64,000 nt of DNA from Bacillus sp. Marseille-Q1617 (GCF_903645295.1 NZ_CAHJXM010000001.1:1799501-1863500), one strand, 5' to 3'. Shown: positions 1-10,302, counted from the first letter of the stretch. The notes: generated by a model not told the origin, from the sequence alone. A program made the numbers and translations.

Positions 1-260
1 CTCCAATGTTTTAACAGGTTATTCGGAAATATAAAAACAGCCGTTATGGCTAGAAGGGCAATTTGAAACAGCATCCCCTGTTCCCATAAAGCGGAAACCG
101 GAACACCGATAAGTAAATTCCTGATGGCCCCACCGCCAAAAGCAGTGACGATCCCCAGTATATATACACCTAGAATGTCATATTCTTCTTCCATGGCTAT
201 GATGGCACCAGATACAGCAAATGCAATGGTTCCGATGATACTCAAAACTTCCCAGGTCAT
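1..260 (-). CDS. TRIC/UPF0126-family membrane protein (3' part cut by window edge)
   Basis: The reverse strand encodes a protein beginning MTWEVLSIIGTIAFAVSGAI, with the EEEYDILGVYILGIVTAFGGGAIRN-type region typical of the UPF0126 (YvgT-like, TRIC-type channel or glycine transporter) family. About 86 residues are present before the window edge, covering roughly three membrane segments. An AGGAGG ribosome site lies just upstream of the ATG. The family is an integral membrane protein repeat. Substrate cannot be told from sequence; cation conductance is a family-level suggestion only. Confidence 0.85.
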   Translation of the reverse strand, partial: MTWEVLSIIGTIAFAVSGAIIAMEEEYDILGVYILGIVTAFGGGAIRNLLIGVPVSALWEQGMLFQIALLAITAVFIFPNNLLKHW

Positions 261-449
261 ACTCAAGCCTCCTAACCCTATACGTAATCTATGTAGACAA
301 ATTACTAATCTCTTTAATTCAAACATACTGATTTTATCATGAAAAAATTCATTTGTAACCATTTTTCATGACTTTAAACATAGTGTTTGTGAATTACTTT
401 TGATAAGATGGGATTTATACAACAATACGAATCGAAAGAAGGGTGCTTA

Positions 450-1718
450 TTGAAAAAAGATATGAAGGAAAAAATCCTGTTAGTCGGTTGTCAGCTGGAA
501 GAAGATGACCTCCGCTTTCAATATAGCATGAAAGAGCTTGAAGAGTTGACTGAGACGGCTCAGGGGGAAGTGCTGGCGGTATTATCTCAAAAAAGGGACC
601 GGATTCATCCGAGTACATATATAGGAAAAGGAAAGGTAGAGGAGCTTTCGGCTCTGGAAGATCAGTTTGAGCCTGACATCATCATTTTCAATGATGAGCT
701 TTCCCCCAGTCAGATACGAAATCTGTCAAAAGAGCTGGATGCACGGGTCATTGACCGGACTCAGCTTATTTTGGATATATTCGCTCAGCGGGCCAGGTCA
801 CGTGAAGGGAAGCTGCAGGTAGAATTAGCTCAGCTTCAGTACCTGCTTCCACGCTTAATCGGACAAGGTACTTCCCTTTCAAGGCTGGGTGGGGGAATCG
901 GTACAAGAGGACCCGGTGAAACCAAGCTCGAAAGCGACAGAAGACATATCCACCGCAGAATCGATGACATCAAAAAGCAGCTTCAAACGATTGTGGAGCA
1001 TCGGGAAAGATATCGTGAAAGAAGAAAGAAAAATAAAGCCTTTCAAGCAGCCCTCGTCGGGTACACGAATGCAGGTAAGTCCACCTTATTCAACCGCCTT
1101 TCGGTAGCTGATTCGTATGAAGAGGACCAGCTCTTTGCCACATTGGATCCGATGACAAGGAAAATGGTGTTACCCAGCGGCTATTATACCTTACTGACGG
1201 ATACTGTGGGATTCATACAAGATCTGCCTACCTCCCTCATAGCAGCCTTTCGCTCCACTCTTGAAGAAGTGAAAGAAGCTGATCTCCTTCTACATGTAGT
1301 GGATAGTTCGAATCCCGATTACCATCAGCATGAAGAAACCGTACTATCGCTCCTTAAGGACCTTGGAATGGAAGGTTTGCCCGTGCTGACGGTTTACAAT
1401 AAGCGGGATATAAGTCATCCTGAGTTTGTGCCGGTGAGTGGTGCAGGTCAGATCATGGTCAGCGCCATAGATAGTGAAGACCGTAAACAGCTGTTATTAA
1501 AGGTTGAAGAGATGGTTAAGAATCAAATGGATCCTTATCACGTAATGATACCTGCAAGTGAAGGGAAGGTTCTCTCGCAGCTTAAGAATGAAACAATTTT
1601 AAAAAAACTCGAATTCCTGGAGGAATCCCAATCGTACGAAATAGTCGGGTATCATCTTGAAGATCACCAAATAAGAGGAAGCATCAAGAAATTTCAAAAG
1701 CAGAAGGGAAGCAAGTAA
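450..1718 (+). CDS. hflX: GTPase HflX (YnbA)
   Basis: Ribosome-associated GTPase of the HflX family, known elsewhere to act on stalled or heat-damaged ribosomes. The N-terminal HflX domain carries the family glycine-rich signature [15 protein letters not shown]. The G domain shows GYTNAGKST (P-loop), DTVGF (G3) and NKRD (G4). I chose TTG at 450, giving [13 protein letters not shown], because AGAAGGGTG precedes it at proper spacing and B. subtilis-type proteins begin there. An in-frame ATG at 408 lacks a good ribosome site. The stop overlaps the start of ynbB by one base (TAATG), so the two are translationally linked. Confidence 0.93.
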   Translation: MKKDMKEKILLVGCQLEEDDLRFQYSMKELEELTETAQGEVLAVLSQKRDRIHPSTYIGKGKVEELSALEDQFEPDIIIFNDELSPSQIRNLSKELDARVIDRTQLILDIFAQRARSREGKLQVELAQLQYLLPRLIGQGTSLSRLGGGIGTRGPGETKLESDRRHIHRRIDDIKKQLQTIVEHRERYRERRKKNKAFQAALVGYTNAGKSTLFNRLSVADSYEEDQLFATLDPMTRKMVLPSGYYTLLTDTVGFIQDLPTSLIAAFRSTLEEVKEADLLLHVVDSSNPDYHQHEETVLSLLKDLGMEGLPVLTVYNKRDISHPEFVPVSGAGQIMVSAIDSEDRKQLLLKVEEMVKNQMDPYHVMIPASEGKVLSQLKNETILKKLEFLEESQSYEIVGYHLEDHQIRGSIKKFQKQKGSK

Positions 1719-2998
1719 TGTTTGAACAATTAGTGCATGGAGAGGTTTTAAAACCTCTGGTAAATAAAGTGGAAACCTCAATTCATTCAATACATAAAGG
1801 GATTGATGAACGTGCTGAGATGAATCAGTTCAAAGTACTCAGATCGTTTCAAAAGCACAAAGTAAGTGACTCGCACTTCATCCCGTCTACCGGCTACGGG
1901 TATGACGATATAGGCCGGGACACGCTTGAAAGTATCTACGCAGATGTCTTCGGCGGTGAAGCCGGATTGGTCAGGTCTCAAATCATTTCAGGGACACATG
2001 CCATTTCCATTGCATTATTTGGTGTGTTAAGACCTGGTGATGAATTAGTGTATATTACCGGTAAACCTTATGATACCCTGGAAGAAATAGTAGGAATACG
2101 AGGGGAAGGTACCGGTTCTTTGAAGGATTTTGGCATTTCGTACGACTGTGTGGAACTGAATGATTCTGGAAAAGTGGACTTTGTAAATGTCCAGAAAACC
2201 ATTTCCTCAAAAACTAAAATGGTAGGGATTCAACGTTCTAAAGGATATGCCAACCGTCCTTCTTTTACAATTGAAGAAATAGAAGAAATGATTCGCTTTG
2301 TCAAAGAAATCAACCCCGAAATCGTAGTGTTTGTAGATAATTGTTACGGTGAATTTGTAGAGGGGTTTGAGCCATGTCATGTCGGGGCTGATCTCATGGC
2401 CGGGTCTTTAATCAAAAACCCGGGTGGCGGCCTGGCCAAGACAGGTGGTTATATTGTAGGGAAAAAAGATATGGTGGAAGCTTGTTCATACAGAATGACC
2501 TCCCCTGGCATCGGATCTGAAGCGGGGGCTTCCCTCTATAGTCTTCAGGAGATGTACCAAGGCTTTTTCCTTGCACCACATGTAGTCGCACAATCCTTGA
2601 AAGGAGCTGTATTCACTTCTGCCATGCTGACAGAGTTCGGAATGAATACCAATCCTGCCCCTGGTGACAAACGTACAGACCTTATACAATCCGTGCAATT
2701 TGACGACAAAGAAAAGATGATTTCTTTTTGCCAGGCCATTCAATTTGCTTCTCCGATCAATTCGCATTTTACGCCGTATCCGAATTATATGCCCGGATAT
2801 GAAGATGATGTCATCATGGCTGCGGGGACTTTCATCCAGGGTTCAAGTATAGAATTATCTGCAGACGGACCGATCAGACCACCCTATACCGCATATGTAC
2901 AAGGTGGACTGACCTATTCACATGTGAAAATAGCCGTATGTTCGGCCTTGGATAATTTAATGGAAAAAGGTTTAATAACCATTCATAACGGATATTAA
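1718..2998 (+). CDS. ynbB: YnbB-like PLP-dependent lyase family protein (aluminium resistance family)
   Basis: A 426-residue fold-type I PLP enzyme related to cystathionine gamma-lyases. The presumed PLP lysine lies in SLIKNPGGGLAKTGGY near residue 235, and the VVFVDNCYGEF stretch supplies the cofactor Asp. This family sits directly after hflX in B. subtilis and is annotated as methionine gamma-lyase or aluminium resistance protein; the real substrate is not established. It overlaps hflX by one base. About 130 bp separate it from glnR, which has its own promoter. Confidence 0.85.
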   Translation: MFEQLVHGEVLKPLVNKVETSIHSIHKGIDERAEMNQFKVLRSFQKHKVSDSHFIPSTGYGYDDIGRDTLESIYADVFGGEAGLVRSQIISGTHAISIALFGVLRPGDELVYITGKPYDTLEEIVGIRGEGTGSLKDFGISYDCVELNDSGKVDFVNVQKTISSKTKMVGIQRSKGYANRPSFTIEEIEEMIRFVKEINPEIVVFVDNCYGEFVEGFEPCHVGADLMAGSLIKNPGGGLAKTGGYIVGKKDMVEACSYRMTSPGIGSEAGASLYSLQEMYQGFFLAPHVVAQSLKGAVFTSAMLTEFGMNTNPAPGDKRTDLIQSVQFDDKEKMISFCQAIQFASPINSHFTPYPNYMPGYEDDVIMAAGTFIQGSSIELSADGPIRPPYTAYVQGGLTYSHVKIAVCSALDNLMEKGLITIHNGY

Positions 2999-3049
2999 AG
3001 TATTAATTGGATAGTCTAAAATCGACTATCCTTTTCTTTTGAGTTTCCA

Positions 3050-3100
3050 TGTAAGAATTTCTAACATTTCATTGACAGAACTTCTAACATTACATATAAT
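3050..3100 (+). promoter_or_regulatory. glnRA promoter with two GlnR/TnrA operators
   Basis: A sigma-A promoter TTGACA (3072-3077), 17-bp spacer, TATAAT (3095-3100) precedes glnR. Two copies of the GlnR/TnrA consensus TGTNA-N7-TNACA are seen. One is perfect (3050-3066, TGTAA/TAACA). The other (3073-3089, TGACA/TAACA) has one mismatch and covers the -35 element. Their start-to-start distance is 23 bp. This matches the two-operator repression of glnRA known in B. subtilis. Confidence 0.85.
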
Positions 3101-3134
3101 AAAATCATGAAGGAAAAGAAAAGGAGGAATCGAG

Positions 3135-3551
3135 ATGAGTGGAAGTGAAATTCGTCGAACGATGGCACTCTTTCCTATAAGTATTGTCATGCAGCTCACG
3201 GACTTAACGGCTCGTCAGATTCGATACTACGAAGAGCATGAGTTGATTTCTCCAGCACGTACAGAGGGGAATCGTAGGCTCTTTTCCTTGAATGACATTG
3301 ATAAACTATTAGAAGTTAAAGATTTGTTAGATCAAGGGGTGAATATGGCAGGTATAAAGAAGATATTCTCAGTGACTGCCATGGACGAAAAGAAAGTAGT
3401 GTCTGAAACAAGTAAGCAGGAGGAAGAAAAAGCAAGACAGGATCTTACTGACGAACAGCTTCGTAAATTACTCCGAAATGAATTGATGCATTCCGGAAAG
3501 TTTAATCGGGCTTCCTTGCGTCAAGGAGACATGTCCCGCTTTTTTCATTAA
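3135..3551 (+). CDS. glnR: MerR-family nitrogen repressor GlnR
   Basis: A 138-residue MerR-type regulator with N-terminal winged HTH, including the motif [20 protein letters not shown] that is diagnostic for GlnR/TnrA. The C-terminal tail ends [22 protein letters not shown] and in GlnR binds feedback-inhibited glutamine synthetase. Position immediately upstream of glnA favours GlnR over TnrA. The ribosome site AAAGGAGG lies 8 bases before the ATG. It should repress its own operon through the operators overlapping the promoter. Confidence 0.95.
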   Translation: MSGSEIRRTMALFPISIVMQLTDLTARQIRYYEEHELISPARTEGNRRLFSLNDIDKLLEVKDLLDQGVNMAGIKKIFSVTAMDEKKVVSETSKQEEEKARQDLTDEQLRKLLRNELMHSGKFNRASLRQGDMSRFFH

Positions 3552-3589
3552 TAAATAACCTTATATAAATCTGAGGAGGAATTACGTAA

Positions 3590-4924
3590 ATGTCAAAGTA
3601 TACTCGTGAAGATGTGATTAGATTAGCGAATGAAGAGGGTGTTAAATTCATTCGTCTGCAATTCACTGATATTTTAGGGACGATCAAGAACGTAGAGATC
3701 CCTTTCAGTCAGTTGGAGAAGGCACTAGATAATAAGATGATGTTTGACGGATCTTCAATTGAAGGATTCGTGCGTATCGAAGAGTCGGATATGTACCTTT
3801 TCCCGGACCTTGACACATGGCTTGTATTCCCTTGGACTGCGGAAAAGGGTAAGGTTGCCCGCTTGATCTGTGATATCTATAATCCGGATGGAACTCCATT
3901 CGAAGGGGATCCGCGTAACAACCTTAAGCGAGTGCTAAAGGAAATGGAAGAGCTTGGATTTTCTGACTTCAACTTGGGACCTGAGCCTGAATTCTTCCTC
4001 TTTAAATTAGATGTCAATGGAGAGCCTACGCTTGAATTGAATGATAATGGCGGATATTTTGACCTTGCTCCTACTGACCTGGGTGAAAACTGCCGTCGTG
4101 ATATCGCTCTTGAATTAGAAGAAATGGGCTTTGAAATTGAAGCGTCTCACCATGAGGTAGCTCCTGGTCAGCATGAAATCGACTTTAAATATGCAAGTGC
4201 GCTGAGAGCCTGCGACGATATCCAAACGTTTAAACTTGTTGTAAAAACCATTGCACGCAAGCACGGTCTTCATGCAACGTTCATGCCAAAACCATTATTC
4301 GGAGTGAATGGTTCAGGAATGCACTGTAACATGTCGCTATTCAAAGACGGTAAAAATGCTTTCTTCGATGAAAAAGGAGATCTGCAATTAAGTGACACTG
4401 CACGCCAGTTCCTGGCAGGAACCATTAAGCATGCAACTGCATTCACTGCAATCACGAACCCTACTGTTAACTCGTATAAACGTCTGGTTCCTGGTTATGA
4501 AGCTCCATGTTATGTTGCATGGTCAGCTCAAAACCGCAGCCCGTTAATCCGTATTCCAGCTTCCCGTGGAATCAGTACACGTGTAGAAGTTAGAAGTGTG
4601 GATCCGGCAGCAAACCCTTATTTGGCTATGTCTGTCCTGCTTGCAGCAGGTCTTGACGGCATCAAGAACAATCTTGAGGCACCTAAGCCAATCGACCGCA
4701 ACATCTATGTAATGGATAAAAAGGAACGTGAAGAAGCAGGTATCACTGATTTACCGGCCACTTTATATGCTGCATTGGAAGAATTGAAAAAAGATGAAGT
4801 GATCATTAAATCCTTAGGCGGCCACATCTTTGAACACTTCGTGGAAGCGAAAGAAATCGAATGGGATATGTTCCGTACACAAGTTCACCCTTGGGAAAGA
4901 GAACAGTATATCCAAATGTACTAA
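3590..4924 (+). CDS. glnA: Glutamine synthetase type I-alpha
   Basis: Catalyses ATP-dependent amidation of glutamate to glutamine in the cytoplasm. The 444-residue length is that of the short type I-alpha enzymes of Firmicutes, which are regulated by feedback inhibition and by binding GlnR/TnrA rather than by adenylylation. Visible motifs are FDGSSIEGF, the ATP-binding [12 protein letters not shown], and the glutamate-flap [13 protein letters not shown]. It follows glnR by 38 bp with a GAGGAGG ribosome site, and a strong terminator ends the operon. Confidence 0.98.
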   Translation: MSKYTREDVIRLANEEGVKFIRLQFTDILGTIKNVEIPFSQLEKALDNKMMFDGSSIEGFVRIEESDMYLFPDLDTWLVFPWTAEKGKVARLICDIYNPDGTPFEGDPRNNLKRVLKEMEELGFSDFNLGPEPEFFLFKLDVNGEPTLELNDNGGYFDLAPTDLGENCRRDIALELEEMGFEIEASHHEVAPGQHEIDFKYASALRACDDIQTFKLVVKTIARKHGLHATFMPKPLFGVNGSGMHCNMSLFKDGKNAFFDEKGDLQLSDTARQFLAGTIKHATAFTAITNPTVNSYKRLVPGYEAPCYVAWSAQNRSPLIRIPASRGISTRVEVRSVDPAANPYLAMSVLLAAGLDGIKNNLEAPKPIDRNIYVMDKKEREEAGITDLPATLYAALEELKKDEVIIKSLGGHIFEHFVEAKEIEWDMFRTQVHPWEREQYIQMY

Positions 4925-4935
4925 TACCCATTTAA

Positions 4936-4982
4936 CACATGGAAAAAGCCAGCGCTGACTCAGCGCTGGCTTTTTCATGTGT
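4936..4982 (+). terminator. Rho-independent terminator of glnRA
   Basis: Stem AAAGCCAGCGCTGA/TCAGCGCTGGCTTT with flanking A and T runs, extended by ACACATG/CATGTGT. It could also work in reverse. Confidence 0.9.
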
Positions 4983-5011
4983 TTTCCAAACAAAAAAATG
5001 CAATTAAATAG

Positions 5012-5645
5012 TAACGGGTTCGGTTTTGGAGTACAAAATTGCAATCTACACCGCAAAATGTTGCAGTAATTGCAGATGCGTTTACAGCTAATCTTACCCG
5101 AGAAGGTGAACAAAAGCGGAACCCGAGCCAGATGAAAGATCAAAAAGGGGAGAAATTTCCCTTAATGAAGAAATGGAATTGAAAACAGTAAAATAAAGGA
5201 AGTTTTACTTCTATTTACTTAAAAAACATTAACATTGGGGATCTGTGCAAGATTAGAAGGAAATTTTCCCCTTATTTACCCCTGTCAAAGCGAGCTTCAA
5301 CAGATTAACAGGAAAATTTCCCTTATTTATATCTTTAGTTACTCTATAAAGGATAAGGTATCCTATGACCCGAAAATTACCAACCTGTTTTTTAGTTTAA
5401 TAGGGATATACCTCATTTTCACATCTTCCAACTTTGTAGACTAAACTAACACGTTAGCCAGATAATAAAAAACCTGTAACGCTTCAATTTTAGTGCAGTT
5501 ACGGTAACAAATTAATATACAAATTAGAACCCGAATTCCTTAAAAAGTTTGTTACATCCAATAAAAAAAGGGCTGCAAAATCATGACGATTTGCTTCCCT
5601 TTTTTCAATATTTTTATAGTTTGTACCTTAAAACAGAACCCGTAA
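5012..5645 (+). mobile_element. Noncoding inverted-repeat element, copy 1 (MITE-like, 634 bp)
   Basis: The element begins TAACGGGTTCGGTTTTGG and ends AACAGAACCCGTAA. The reverse complement of the last 26 bases matches the first 26 at about 21 positions. It shares most of its length, in the same orientation, with 49561-50249. No convincing ORF is present; a 69-codon frame (5235-5444) is not preserved in the other copy. Inside are three AT-centred quasi-palindromes of the GGGAAATTTCCCTT type and a near-terminal hairpin that can act as a terminator. Relative to copy 2 it lacks the left arm of an internal 18-bp stem. No transposase is encoded, so mobilisation would need one in trans. Not recognised as a named family. 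Confidence 0.8.
5563..5606. terminator. Bidirectional hairpin inside element copy 1; probable lexA terminator
   Basis: GGG and TGCAAAATC pair with GATTTGC and CCC around a short loop. The hairpin is flanked by seven A's on the left and six T's on the right, so it reads as a terminator on both strands. It lies about 60 bp past the lexA stop, and no other lexA terminator is seen. Confidence 0.65.
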
Positions 5646-5667
5646 ATTAAATAGCGTTTTTCTGGAA

Positions 5668-6288
5668 TTAATGGACTTGTCGATAGACACCGATGACTTT
5701 CCCTAAAATAGATACATTACGTAAAATGATCGGACTCATAGTTGAGTTTTCCGGTTGCAGCCTTACAAAATCTTTTTCTTTGAAAAAACGTTTGACTGTT
5801 GCTTCGTCTTCTTCCGTCATTGCAACTACGATATCCCCATTATTAGCAGTCTGCTGTTGTCTTACGATGACGAAGTCCCCATCAAGAATACCGGCTTCGA
5901 TCATACTGTCTCCCATGATTTCAAGCATGAAAACCTGTTCATCTGAAGGAGCCAGGCGCTCAGGCAGCGGAAAGAATTCCTCGACATTTTCAACAGCCGT
6001 AATAGGCTGTCCTGCCGTTACTTTACCAATCAACGGAACATTTACAACTTTTTGACGGGGGATCGTGTCCTCTTCTAAATCGAGAATCTCGATTGCCCTT
6101 GGCTTTGTTGGATCCCGGCGGATAAGTCCTTTGCTTTCGAGTCTTGCCAGATGACCGTGGACCGTGGAACTGGAAGCCAAACCGACAGCTTCCCCAATTT
6201 CACGGACTGAAGGCGGATAACCCTTTTCTTTCACGGATACTTTAATGTATTGAAGTATGTCTTGCTGTCGTTTAGACAATTTAGTCAT
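5668..6288 (-). CDS. lexA: SOS repressor LexA
   Basis: A 206-residue LexA with N-terminal winged HTH ([21 protein letters not shown]). The self-cleavage site is Ala-Gly at about residues 92-93 (KVTAGQPI), with catalytic Ser near 128 (MGDSMIEAG) and Lys near 166 (ATVKRF). ATG at 6288 is preferred over GTG at 6294: it lies 7 bases from GAGGTG, and B. subtilis LexA begins MTKLSKRQ. It is divergent from yneA across SOS boxes, as in B. subtilis. A noncoding element has inserted only 13 bp beyond its stop codon. Confidence 0.97.
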   Translation of the reverse strand: MTKLSKRQQDILQYIKVSVKEKGYPPSVREIGEAVGLASSSTVHGHLARLESKGLIRRDPTKPRAIEILDLEEDTIPRQKVVNVPLIGKVTAGQPITAVENVEEFFPLPERLAPSDEQVFMLEIMGDSMIEAGILDGDFVIVRQQQTANNGDIVVAMTEEDEATVKRFFKEKDFVRLQPENSTMSPIILRNVSILGKVIGVYRQVH

Positions 6289-6308
6289 GTTCACGCACCT
6301 CTATTATC

Positions 6309-6429
6309 GATCTTATGTTCCCATTATAGCATGTCTTTCCAATTGATACAAACATAAGTTCGAATTTTCGGTTGACACCAAACGGATGTTCGTATTACAA
6401 TCAAGTTACAAAGAACAGAACAAACATTC
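6309..6429. promoter_or_regulatory. lexA/yneA divergent promoters with SOS boxes
   Basis: The lexA promoter on the reverse strand is TTGTAT, 17 bp, TATAAT (6323-6328). Its -35 is overlapped by a box reading CGAACTTATGTTTG in reverse (6349-6362). The yneA promoter is TTGACA (6372-6377), 18 bp, TACAAT (6396-6401), with a box at 6379-6392 (CAAACGGATGTTCG) inside the spacer. Weaker one-mismatch boxes occur at 6309-6320 and 6418-6429. The consensus used is the Gram-positive CGAAC-N4-GTTCG type. Layout predicts LexA repression of both directions. Confidence 0.85.
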
Positions 6430-6446
6430 GTATGGGGGTCTTTTAT

Positions 6447-6773
6447 ATGTTAACACACATTTGGAATCGTTTTTCTTACATAATTACTCTTTTTGTATTA
6501 TCTTTTTTATCAGCTGGCTATTTATTTTTAACGACAGGGAGCGAGCCTTCCTATGAAACTGTAACTGTAGGTAAAGGTGATACTCTCTGGACGATTGCAG
6601 AAACGTTTGAAGGAGAATATTCCATGACAAGAGAAGAGTTCATTAAATGGGTGGGGAAAGAAAATAATCTTATATCTTTTACGATCGAACCAGGAATGTC
6701 ACTGGTTTTGCCTGTAGAATCTTCCACTTATTCTACCCATTCCGATATACAGCTTGCCATGAATAATGACTAA
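6447..6773 (+). CDS. yneA: SOS cell-division suppressor YneA
   Basis: A 108-residue protein with one N-terminal membrane segment (about residues 12-28) followed by an extracytoplasmic LysM domain (YETVTVGKGDTLWTIAETF...LVLP). In B. subtilis YneA halts septation during the SOS response. ATG at 6447 is chosen; ATG at 6432 is possible, but an upstream TTG at 6372 is part of the -35 element. It is the first gene of the yneA-yneB-ynzC operon and under LexA control by its SOS boxes. Confidence 0.9.
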   Translation: MLTHIWNRFSYIITLFVLSFLSAGYLFLTTGSEPSYETVTVGKGDTLWTIAETFEGEYSMTREEFIKWVGKENNLISFTIEPGMSLVLPVESSTYSTHSDIQLAMNND

Positions 6774-6780
6774 AGGGTGA

Positions 6781-7437
<657 letters not shown>

Positions 7438-7528
7438 CCCTTGTCATAAAGGCTGTTATCTAGTAACATATCGGTATATTTCAAAGAGCTGCAGATAGCT
7501 GGATAATAGCAGTAAAGGAGTTTTCATA

Positions 7529-7762
7529 ATGCTTTCAAAGAAAAAGATGAATAGAATAAATGAATTGGCAAAGAAGTCAAAAGAGAGTGGCTTAACTGAA
7601 AATGAAGCAAAGGAACAAACGAAGTTAAGAAAAGAATACCTGGAGACATTTCGTCAATCAATGAAAGGCACAATAGAAAATACACGCATCTTCGATTCCG
7701 AGGGCAACGAAGTCACCCCCAAGAAAGTCAAAGAAATCCAAAACAAACGAAAAATGCATTAA
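7529..7762 (+). CDS. ynzC: DUF896 protein YnzC
   Basis: A 77-residue basic, helical protein of the YnzC/UPF0291 (DUF896) family, with the family start KKKMNRINELAKKSKE.GLTENEAKEQTKLRKEYL. Third gene of the SOS operon in B. subtilis order. It has a ribosome site AAAGGAG and a terminator 4 bp downstream. Its molecular function is not known. Confidence 0.93.
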   Translation: MLSKKKMNRINELAKKSKESGLTENEAKEQTKLRKEYLETFRQSMKGTIENTRIFDSEGNEVTPKKVKEIQNKRKMH

Positions 7763-7765
7763 ATC

Positions 7766-7806
7766 GCAAGTCATCATGGGTGATTGGTCCATGATGGCTT
7801 TTTTAT
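7766..7806 (+). terminator. Terminator of yneA-yneB-ynzC
   Basis: Stem AGTCATCATGG/CCATGATGGCT followed by six T's. Confidence 0.85.
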
Positions 7807-7853
7807 TGGCTTATGGTGAGAGTGTGTATAAGATAACTGTTGATAATAGTACG

Positions 7854-8003
7854 TTCCAGCGGTTGATTGGAGTGCAAGGCGAAGACTCCTGCGGGAAAAG
7901 TAGCTTATGTGAGACCCCGCAGGAGCGAATGCGACGAGGAGGCTCACGGGCTACCCGCGGAAAGCGAAGTCTTGCACGGAAATCATTAGCGGTATTAGAA
8001 CCT
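7854..8003. repeat. Structured GC-rich intergenic repeat (Bacillus dispersed-repeat type)
   Basis: A core of about 106 bp is bounded by GTGCAAG (7872-7878) and CTTGCAC (7971-7977). Nested pairs include ACTCCTGCGGG/CCCCGCAGGAG and GTAGC/CTAC. It is far richer in GC than its flanks, and pairing extends imperfectly to GTTC/GAAC at the outer edges. The sequence style (CTCCTGCGGGA, ACCCCGCAGGAGCGA, CGAGGAGGCTC, CCGCGGAAAGCGAAGTC) resembles a dispersed intergenic repeat that I recall from many Bacillus genomes. Only one clear copy is in this window. Confidence 0.7.
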
Positions 8004-8138
8004 ACTCTGAAATATACTTTTAAAGGGGTTTTTATTTTTCAACAAAACAAAGTCATGTTATCATTCAAGTTAGTTGTATAAACTACCAAAGAAGATTAAT
8101 ATTAATAATGAAGTATGAAAAGGAAGGATGTCTGACAT

Positions 8139-10142
8139 ATGTTTGATAATACAGATCAATTAGCAATTAATACAATGCGAACATTATCTATCGATGCAAT
8201 TGAAAAAGCAGGTTCAGGACACCCGGGTATGCCGATGGGTGCAGCACCTATGGCGTACGCTCTGTGGACACGCTTCATGAATCATAACCCGAAAAATCCT
8301 GAGTGGTTTAACAGAGACCGCTTTGTTTTATCTGCCGGGCATGGTTCCATGCTATTGTACAGCCTTCTACATTTATCAGGCTATGATGTATCAATGGATG
8401 ATCTTAAGGAATTCCGCCAGTGGGGAAGCAAAACTCCCGGGCACCCTGAGTATGGTCACACACCAGGTGTAGAAGCGACTACCGGTCCTCTTGGACAAGG
8501 AATTGCGATGGCTGTCGGTATGGCGCTTGCAGAAAGACATTTGGCTGCAACCTACAATAAGGATAGCTACAATCTCGTTGACCATTATACATATTCGATT
8601 TGCGGTGATGGAGATTTAATGGAAGGTGTTTCTTCAGAAGCAGCATCTTTAGCAGCTCACCTAAAACTTGGACGCTTGGTCGTTCTTTACGATTCAAATG
8701 ATATTTCTTTGGATGGAGAATTGGATAAATCTTTCTCCGAGAGTGTTGAAGGCCGTTTTGAGTCATATGGCTGGCAATATATCAGGGTGGAAGACGGTAA
8801 TGATCTTGAGGAAATTTCAAAAGCGATTGAAGAGGCTCAATCCGACACTTCACGTCCGACGATGATTGAGGTTAAGACTGTTATCGGATATGGTGCACCA
8901 AATAAATCAGGAAAATCAGATGTTCATGGTGCCCCGCTGGGTGAAGAAGAAATGAAGCTTACTAAAGAAGCTTATAAATGGACATTCGAACAGGATTTCC
9001 ATGTACCGGATGAGGTATACAGCCGTTTTGAAGAGAAGATTCAACACACAGGTTCTCAAAAAGAAGAAGAGTGGGCGAATCTGTTCGTAAAATATAAGGA
9101 AGAATATCCTGAGTTGGCAGTCCAATTAGAAGCTGCAATTAAAGATGAGCTTCCTGAAGGATGGGACAGTGAAATACCTGTGTATGAAGAAGGTAAATCA
9201 CTGGCAAGCCGTGCTTCTTCCGGAGAAGTACTAAATGCCATCGCCAAAAATCTTCCTTCATTCATCGGTGGGTCTGCCGATCTGGCAGGTTCAAACAAAA
9301 CAATGATTAAGGGAGAAGCAGATTTCACTCCAGAATCATATGAAGGGAAAAACATCTGGTTCGGCGTCCGCGAATTCGGAATGGGTGCAGCGATGAATGG
9401 CATGGCCCTGCATGGCGGCCTAAAAGTCTTTGGCGGAACATTCTTCGTCTTCAGTGACTATCTAAGACCGGCAATCCGTCTCGCTGCACTTATGGGTCTT
9501 CCTGTAACATATGTGTTCACACATGACAGTATTGCTGTAGGGGAAGATGGACCAACACATGAACCAGTAGAACAACTTGCATCACTTCGTGCAATGCCTA
9601 ACTTGTGTGTAATCAGACCAGCTGACGGAAATGAAGTAGCTGCGGCATGGAAACTTTCCATGGAAACTACTGATCAGCCGACATTGCTTGTGTTATCCCG
9701 TCAAAACCTTCCTACATTAAAAGGAACTGCAGATAAAGCATATAACGGAGTAGATAAAGGCGCGTATGTTGTTTCACCGGCAGGGAAAGAACAGCCGGAT
9801 GCGTTATTGCTTGCTACAGGGTCGGAAGTCAGCTTGGCTGTAGAGGCACAGAATGCGTTAGAGAAAGATGGCATCAGTGTTTCTGTTGTAAGCATGCCTT
9901 CTTGGGATCGTTTTGAAAAGCAATCCAAGGAATATAGAGATTCCATCCTGCCTAAGGCTGTAACGAAACGTCTTGCCATTGAAATGGGATCACCTCTTGG
10001 ATGGGACCGTTATGTGGGTGCAGATGGAGACATTCTTGCCATCAATGGATATGGCGCCTCTGCTCCTGGAGATAAAGTGCTTGAGGAATACGGATTTACA
10101 GCAGATAATGTTGTATCAAGAATCAAAGCATTGCTTCAATAA
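8139..10142 (+). CDS. tkt: Transketolase
   Basis: Thiamine-diphosphate enzyme moving two-carbon units between sugar phosphates in the non-oxidative pentose phosphate pathway. The full length is 667 residues. The N-terminal domain has SGHPGMPMG and the ThDP/Mg motif [12 protein letters not shown]...ND. The pyrimidine domain has [15 protein letters not shown] and the C-terminal domain [12 protein letters not shown]. The ribosome site GGAAGGATG precedes the ATG. Position after ynzC is conserved with B. subtilis. Confidence 0.98.
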   Translation: MFDNTDQLAINTMRTLSIDAIEKAGSGHPGMPMGAAPMAYALWTRFMNHNPKNPEWFNRDRFVLSAGHGSMLLYSLLHLSGYDVSMDDLKEFRQWGSKTPGHPEYGHTPGVEATTGPLGQGIAMAVGMALAERHLAATYNKDSYNLVDHYTYSICGDGDLMEGVSSEAASLAAHLKLGRLVVLYDSNDISLDGELDKSFSESVEGRFESYGWQYIRVEDGNDLEEISKAIEEAQSDTSRPTMIEVKTVIGYGAPNKSGKSDVHGAPLGEEEMKLTKEAYKWTFEQDFHVPDEVYSRFEEKIQHTGSQKEEEWANLFVKYKEEYPELAVQLEAAIKDELPEGWDSEIPVYEEGKSLASRASSGEVLNAIAKNLPSFIGGSADLAGSNKTMIKGEADFTPESYEGKNIWFGVREFGMGAAMNGMALHGGLKVFGGTFFVFSDYLRPAIRLAALMGLPVTYVFTHDSIAVGEDGPTHEPVEQLASLRAMPNLCVIRPADGNEVAAAWKLSMETTDQPTLLVLSRQNLPTLKGTADKAYNGVDKGAYVVSPAGKEQPDALLLATGSEVSLAVEAQNALEKDGISVSVVSMPSWDRFEKQSKEYRDSILPKAVTKRLAIEMGSPLGWDRYVGADGDILAINGYGASAPGDKVLEEYGFTADNVVSRIKALLQ

Positions 10143-10157
10143 GTTTTGATAAACAAA

Positions 10158-10204
10158 CAGGCTAACTCCTTAGGAATCGACTTCTGATGGGAGTTGGCCT
10201 TTTT
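10158..10204 (+). terminator. tkt terminator
   Basis: Stem AGGCTAACTCC/GGGAGTTGGCCT with a ~20-base loop and a T run. Confidence 0.8.
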
Positions 10205-10302
10205 GATTGATCTTGTATACCTCAATACGCAATGGAGTGCACAGTCACTTTTATGACTGTTCATTCCAGCTGTATGGAAGGTTAGCTGGGAGCTGTTCGC
10301 AA

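Larger units (their letters stand above)
5003..5654. repeat. 9-bp target duplication ATTAAATAG bracketing noncoding element copy 1
   Basis: ATTAAATAG occurs at 5003-5011 and again at 5646-5654, exactly flanking the inverted-repeat ends of the 634-bp element. It is direct evidence for insertion by a transposase that makes 9-bp duplications. Confidence 0.8.

Noticed and set aside
408-449. Upstream ATG start for hflX
   Set aside because: No ribosome site; TTG 450 has one and agrees with the family N-terminus.
5235-5444. 69-codon ORF inside element copy 1
   Set aside because: No ribosome site, not preserved in copy 2, composition of noncoding AT-rich sequence.
7776-8081. 101-codon ORF between ynzC and tkt
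   Set aside because: It starts in the ynzC terminator and runs through the structured repeat; no ribosome site and no family resemblance.
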